A DNA stretch of 9,155 nucleotides from Bacteriovoracaceae bacterium UBA2394 (lineage in GTDB: Bacteria; Bdellovibrionota; UBA2394). The stretch lies in contig DDSI01000265.1 in the NCBI GenBank assembly GCA_002343335.1, positions 3,343-12,497 on the forward strand, in the 5' to 3' direction. Below the pieces are notes generated by a model that saw only the letters and a program-made list of their open reading frames with translations, was not told the DNA's origin and did not search any database. Of the stretch, positions 6,797-9,155 are shown in pieces (position 1 is the stretch's first letter; each line of letters opens with the position of its first letter). The translations under genes were made by a program, and so were the position numbers.

Positions 6797-7465
6797 ATGT
6801 CTCTCGCGTGTATCTTTTTGGGAGCGCCTGGAAGCGGCAAGGGGACGCAAGCGAAACGGATTCAGGAACTCTACAAAATTCCTCATATTTCAACGGGTGA
6901 TATGTTGCGCTCGGAAGTTCAGCGCGCTTCTCCTTTAGGGCAGAAAATTAAATCCGTGATGGACTCCGGTAAGCTCGTGAATGACGAGCTGATGCTAGAG
7001 GTTCTCAAAGTTAGACTCTCTCAGCCAGACGTCAGAACGGGCTACATTTTAGATGGCTATCCGAGAAATTTGATACAGGCGCAAGCTTTCGAGAAAATGA
7101 TTTCGGAGCTTCAGCTTAAATTTCCTTTAGTTTTGTATTTCGATCTTCCTAAGGATGAACTGCTCTTTCGATTGTTGGGACGCCTCACGTGTCAAAATTG
7201 TGGAACGGTATTTCATCAAAAGATGAATCCCCCCAAAATTAGCGGGCTTTGTAACAATTGTGGAGGGCCCCTTGCTCAAAGAAAAGACGATACGGAAGAT
7301 GCCGTCAAAGTGCGCCTTGAAGTTTACGATCGTGAAACGGAACCTCTATTGGAGTTCTACAAAGGGCGTGGATTGCTTTTGAAGGTCAATGCAAACCAGT
7401 CTCCTGAAAAGGTGACGACACAAATTCAGTCTCTTTTAAAAACTGAGCCGACTCACGCCAGTTAA
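6797..7465 (+). CDS. adk: Adenylate kinase, long form with zinc-type lid
   Basis: A 222-aa protein catalysing ATP + AMP to 2 ADP in the cytoplasm. The P-loop is GAPGSGKGT at residues 9–17; the AMP-binding part shows STGDMLRSE (32–40) and ILDGYPRN (84–91). The lid carries cysteines 132, 135, 152 and 155 in two CxxC pairs, the arrangement that binds structural zinc in Gram-positive and some other adenylate kinases. Substrate arginines are plausible at 129, 162 and 173. The start MSLACIFLGAPG is the family's usual N-terminus; an ATG further upstream (6692) would add 35 unrelated residues lying inside secY. The ribosome-binding site is weak (AGGA 6782–6785, 11 nt away), so coupling to secY, which ends 4 nt earlier, is likely. 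Confidence 0.98.
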   Translation: MSLACIFLGAPGSGKGTQAKRIQELYKIPHISTGDMLRSEVQRASPLGQKIKSVMDSGKLVNDELMLEVLKVRLSQPDVRTGYILDGYPRNLIQAQAFEKMISELQLKFPLVLYFDLPKDELLFRLLGRLTCQNCGTVFHQKMNPPKISGLCNNCGGPLAQRKDDTEDAVKVRLEVYDRETEPLLEFYKGRGLLLKVNANQSPEKVTTQIQSLLKTEPTHAS

Positions 7466-7479
7466 AGAATAGTGAACGG

Positions 7480-8229
7480 ATGATCATTTTAAAGAACCAC
7501 GATGAGATTGAGAAAATGTATCGTGCTGGTCAAATTGTGAAGGCCAGCTTGGACGAGGTCGAAGCTGCTATTCGCCCAGGTGTTTCTACCTGGGAACTAA
7601 ACGAAATTGCCGAGCGAACCTCCCTAAAGTTGAAGGGGAAGCCTGCTTTTAAAGGTTATCGCGGGTTTCCGGCCTGTCTTTGCACATCCATCAATGATGA
7701 AGTCGTCCATGGGATTCCTCGGAAGAATCGCATCCTGAAAGAGGGAGACATTATCGGGATCGATTATGGAGCGAGCTTCGAAGGCTATTTTGGGGATTCC
7801 GCCAGGACGATTCCGGTTGGATTTTCGCCCAAAGGAAAGGTGGCGGACCTCCTTGCCACGACAAAGAAGGCCCTAGAGTTGGCCATTAGTGCGACCGCCG
7901 AGGGAAAATTCGTTCGAGACGTCTCAGAAGCCATAGAAAACTACGTCGCCCCCAAGGGTTTTGGGATTGTAAAAGACTATGTCGGCCATGGGATTGGTAC
8001 CAAACCTCATGAGGATCCTCCTATTCCCCACTACGTGACTCGTGAACGGGGGGCTCGACTTCAGGTTGGGATGTGTATTTGTATCGAGCCCATGATCAAC
8101 ATGGGTACCGACGAAGTACAGCTTCTCGAGGATGGCTGGACGGTCTCAACAGTCGACGGCTCCTTGTCGGCCCATTTTGAGCACACCTTGGCCGTTACGG
8201 AAGAGGGGGTTCGAGTCCTTACGATTTAG
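7480..8229 (+). CDS. map: Methionine aminopeptidase, type I
   Basis: A 249-aa enzyme removing the initiator methionine from new proteins. All five metal ligands are visible: Asp95 (IGIDYG), Asp106 (GYFGDSART), His170 (YVGHGIGT), Glu203 (CIEPM) and Glu234 (FEHT). Catalytic-site His77 (EVVHGIP) and His177 (KPHEDPP) are also present. Length and the lack of an N-terminal zinc-finger domain fit the short bacterial type Ia form. The ATG at 7480 lies 14 nt after adk; the upstream purines (GAACGG) are only a weak ribosome-binding site. The secY–adk–map order is common outside enterics. No infA follows. This is the last gene of the tightly packed block; the next gene is 111 nt away. Confidence 0.98.
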   Translation: MIILKNHDEIEKMYRAGQIVKASLDEVEAAIRPGVSTWELNEIAERTSLKLKGKPAFKGYRGFPACLCTSINDEVVHGIPRKNRILKEGDIIGIDYGASFEGYFGDSARTIPVGFSPKGKVADLLATTKKALELAISATAEGKFVRDVSEAIENYVAPKGFGIVKDYVGHGIGTKPHEDPPIPHYVTRERGARLQVGMCICIEPMINMGTDEVQLLEDGWTVSTVDGSLSAHFEHTLAVTEEGVRVLTI

Positions 8230-8251
8230 AGGCTGAGAGCTGAAAAATTAG

Positions 8252-8322
8252 GACAAGAAGACGTTTGACCCCACAATTCTTGTCAAGTTAATTGTCTGCT
8301 TCACCTGAAAGCTTGGGGTTAA
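8252..8322 (+). promoter_or_regulatory. Inverted repeats in the map–rpmJ gap (candidate leader or operator)
   Basis: The 111-nt gap holds several overlapping inverted repeats. GACAAGAA (8252–8259) pairs perfectly with TTCTTGTC (8277–8284) over a 17-nt loop. TTGACCCC (8265–8272) can pair with GGGGTTAA (8315–8322) with one G·U. ACAATT (8273–8278) pairs with AATTGT (8290–8295). The first cannot form together with the other two. No U-run follows, so it is not a standard terminator. GGAG (8330–8333) for rpmJ lies just after the last arm. A leader RNA switch or a DNA operator are both possible; this is inference from pairing only. Confidence 0.35.
8265..8292 (+). promoter_or_regulatory. Possible sigma-70-type promoter for rpmJ–rpsM–rpsK
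   Basis: TTGACC (8265–8270) and GTTAAT (8287–8292) are separated by 16 nt, 5/6 and 4/6 matches to the primary-sigma consensus. The site lies in the largest intergenic gap, where an alpha-operon promoter would be expected. Spacing is one short of optimal and the -10 lacks its first two consensus bases. If it is used, transcription starts near 8298–8300 and excludes most of the inverted-repeat leader. Confidence 0.28.
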
Positions 8323-8340
8323 TTTGTCCGGAGTTCAAAA

Positions 8341-8454
8341 ATGAAAGTGATTTGTTCAGTAAAAAAGCGCTGCGAGAAATGCAAAATTGTCAGACGCGAA
8401 GGAGTTCTTCGCATCATTTGTGTAAACAAGAGACATAAGCAGCGACAAAAATAA
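8341..8454 (+). CDS. rpmJ: Large-subunit ribosomal protein L36, zinc-binding form
   Basis: A 37-aa protein, [19 protein letters not shown] and onward to KRHKQRQK, matching bacterial L36 (the typical start is MKVRxSVKK). The zinc ligands Cys11, Cys14, Cys27 and His32 are all present, so this is the zinc-dependent (C+) paralogue rather than the ligand-free form made in zinc shortage. Cys5 is an additional cysteine. L36 is the smallest 50S protein and stabilises 23S rRNA below the A-site finger region. GGAG (8330–8333) lies 7 nt before the ATG. It precedes rpsM as in most bacteria; infA, often found just before it, is missing. A perfect 6-bp hairpin, GCGAAG/CTTCGC at 8396–8412, lies inside the coding region. 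Confidence 0.97.
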   Translation: MKVICSVKKRCEKCKIVRREGVLRIICVNKRHKQRQK

Positions 8455-8464
8455 TTTGTAATTG

Positions 8465-8496
8465 AAGGGGGAGATGCGTTCGCAATTATGCGACGC
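8465..8496 (+). promoter_or_regulatory. Shine–Dalgarno plus hairpin in the rpsM leader (possible translational control site)
   Basis: A very purine-rich AAGGGGGAG (8465–8473) is followed at once by a hairpin: GCGT (8476–8479) pairs with ACGC (8493–8496) and CGCA (8481–8484) with TGCG (8489–8492), with one bulged T (8480) and a 4-nt loop. The likely rpsM ATG (8518) lies 21 nt beyond the hairpin. Such a strong ribosome-docking sequence separated from its start is unusual and recalls the E. coli alpha-operon leader, where S4 binds a folded rpsM leader. No S4 binding can be claimed from sequence. Confidence 0.4.
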
Positions 8497-8517
8497 GATC
8501 TTCTATCGGGAAATTTT

Positions 8518-8895
8518 ATGGCACGTATTGCAGGTATCGATCTTCCAGGAAATAAACGAATTGAATTCGCACTAACTTATATTTTTGGAATTGGTTTAAA
8601 AACCTCCCAGAAAATTCTAAACGATCTTTCATTGGACCCTTCAGTGAAGGCGAAGGATATGTTGGATGCGGACATCAATCGCATTCGTGAATACATCGAA
8701 AAAGATCTGCGAGTGGAGGGTGACTTACGTCGACAGGTGAGCATGAACATCAAGCGCTTGATGGATTTAGGAACCTACCGCGGTCTTCGACATCGCAAAG
8801 GATTGCCTGTTCGTGGACAGCGAACTCATACAAATGCTCGTACTCGTAAGGGTCCAAGACGCGCAGCGGTCGCAATGGTTAAGAAGGCAGTCTAA
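8518..8895 (+). CDS. rpsM: Small-subunit ribosomal protein S13
   Basis: A 125-aa protein from ATG 8518, starting [21 protein letters not shown] as nearly all S13 do. It has the helix-two-turn-helix motif [32 protein letters not shown] and the C-terminal basic tail [28 protein letters not shown] that reaches the P-site tRNA. S13 sits at the top of the 30S head and bridges to L5. An in-frame ATG at 8488 would add ten residues ([10 protein letters not shown]) not found in S13; I reject it, although the strongest Shine–Dalgarno (8465–8473) is nearer to it. The local site for 8518 is only GGGA (8508–8511), 6 nt upstream. rpsK follows after 26 nt. Confidence 0.97.
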   Translation: MARIAGIDLPGNKRIEFALTYIFGIGLKTSQKILNDLSLDPSVKAKDMLDADINRIREYIEKDLRVEGDLRRQVSMNIKRLMDLGTYRGLRHRKGLPVRGQRTHTNARTRKGPRRAAVAMVKKAV

Positions 8896-8921
8896 TCGTC
8901 TGACTTGAAGGGAAAATAGAG

Positions 8922-9155
8922 ATGGCAACGGAAACCAAGACTGAAGCAGCGGCAGCACCGGCAAAACCTAAAAAGAAGAAGGATCGTAAATCCGTTCCGC
9001 TGGGTGTTGCCCACATTGAAGCTTCATTTAACAACACGATCATTACCTTCACGGACCCTACTGGAAATACGGTGGCATGGGGTTCCTGTGGTGGTGCCGG
9101 ATTCAAGGGATCTCGTAAGAGCACGCCTTTTGCGGCGCAAGTTGCAGCTGAAGCT
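8922..9155 (+). CDS. rpsK: Small-subunit ribosomal protein S11, N-terminal part (partial)
   Basis: The first 78 codons are present; the gene runs off the window. After about 24 residues of an alanine/proline/lysine-rich arm ([17 protein letters not shown]), the conserved domain starts at [22 protein letters not shown] and continues with [22 protein letters not shown], the S11 signature. S11 lies in the 30S platform lining the E site and contacts the Shine–Dalgarno helix. The arm is longer than the few residues seen in many S11 proteins. AAGGGA (8908–8913) lies 8 nt before the ATG. In most bacteria rpsD, rpoA and rplQ would follow, but they lie outside this window. Confidence 0.97.
   Translation, partial: MATETKTEAAAAPAKPKKKKDRKSVPLGVAHIEASFNNTIITFTDPTGNTVAWGSCGGAGFKGSRKSTPFAAQVAAEA

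Noticed and set aside
8230..8285. Rho-independent terminator after map
   Set aside because: The 8-bp stem is AT-rich with a 17-nt loop and has no following T-run.
8488..8517. Upstream in-frame start of rpsM adding ten residues
   Set aside because: S13 proteins start at MARIAGI; the added [10 protein letters not shown] has no counterpart in the family and its ATG lies in the leader hairpin. Kept only as an alternative.
8474..8575. 33-codon upstream frame overlapping the rpsM start
   Set aside because: Its ATG abuts the purine stretch with almost no spacing, and the peptide has no recognisable character. Possibly regulatory, but not listed as a gene.

Overview
This window is a contiguous stretch of the bacterial S10–spc–alpha ribosomal-protein supercluster, with all genes on the plus strand. 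It runs from the last 25 codons of rpsC (S3) through rplP, rpmC, rpsQ, rplN, rplX, rplE, rpsN, rpsH, rplF, rplR, rpsE, rpmD, rplO, secY, adk, map, rpmJ and rpsM into the first 78 codons of rpsK (S11). Every reading frame is intact. I see no mobile element, CRISPR array, tRNA or rRNA, and no minus-strand gene I would defend.

Organism: a bacterium of roughly balanced GC content. S14 is the long (101 aa), zinc-free form. L36 is the zinc-binding form, and adenylate kinase has a four-cysteine zinc lid. secY is followed by adk and map, as in Firmicutes and many delta-proteobacterial or Bdellovibrio-like groups, whereas enterics have secY–rpmJ. infA (IF-1), which often sits between map and rpmJ, is absent. 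CGA is a leading arginine codon even in ribosomal-protein genes. A former delta-proteobacterial or Bdellovibrionota-type lineage is my best guess, at low confidence.

Layout: positions 1–8229 are packed, with gaps of 2–28 nt and one 4-nt overlap (rplO/secY). There is no room for a separate spc promoter before rplN, so S10 and spc genes look co-transcribed. Two clearly larger gaps occur: 111 nt between map and rpmJ, and 63 nt between rpmJ and rpsM. Both hold inverted repeats, so the start of the alpha segment is the most likely place for a promoter and/or translational control.

Function: the ribosomal proteins supply both subunits, SecY is the translocon that receives nascent membrane and secreted proteins, methionine aminopeptidase trims their N-termini, and adenylate kinase balances adenine nucleotides. 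This is a housekeeping locus. I found no undescribed system; the points worth checking are the leader structures around rpmJ/rpsM, the secY start, lysine/alanine-rich tails on several ribosomal proteins, and arginine codon choice.
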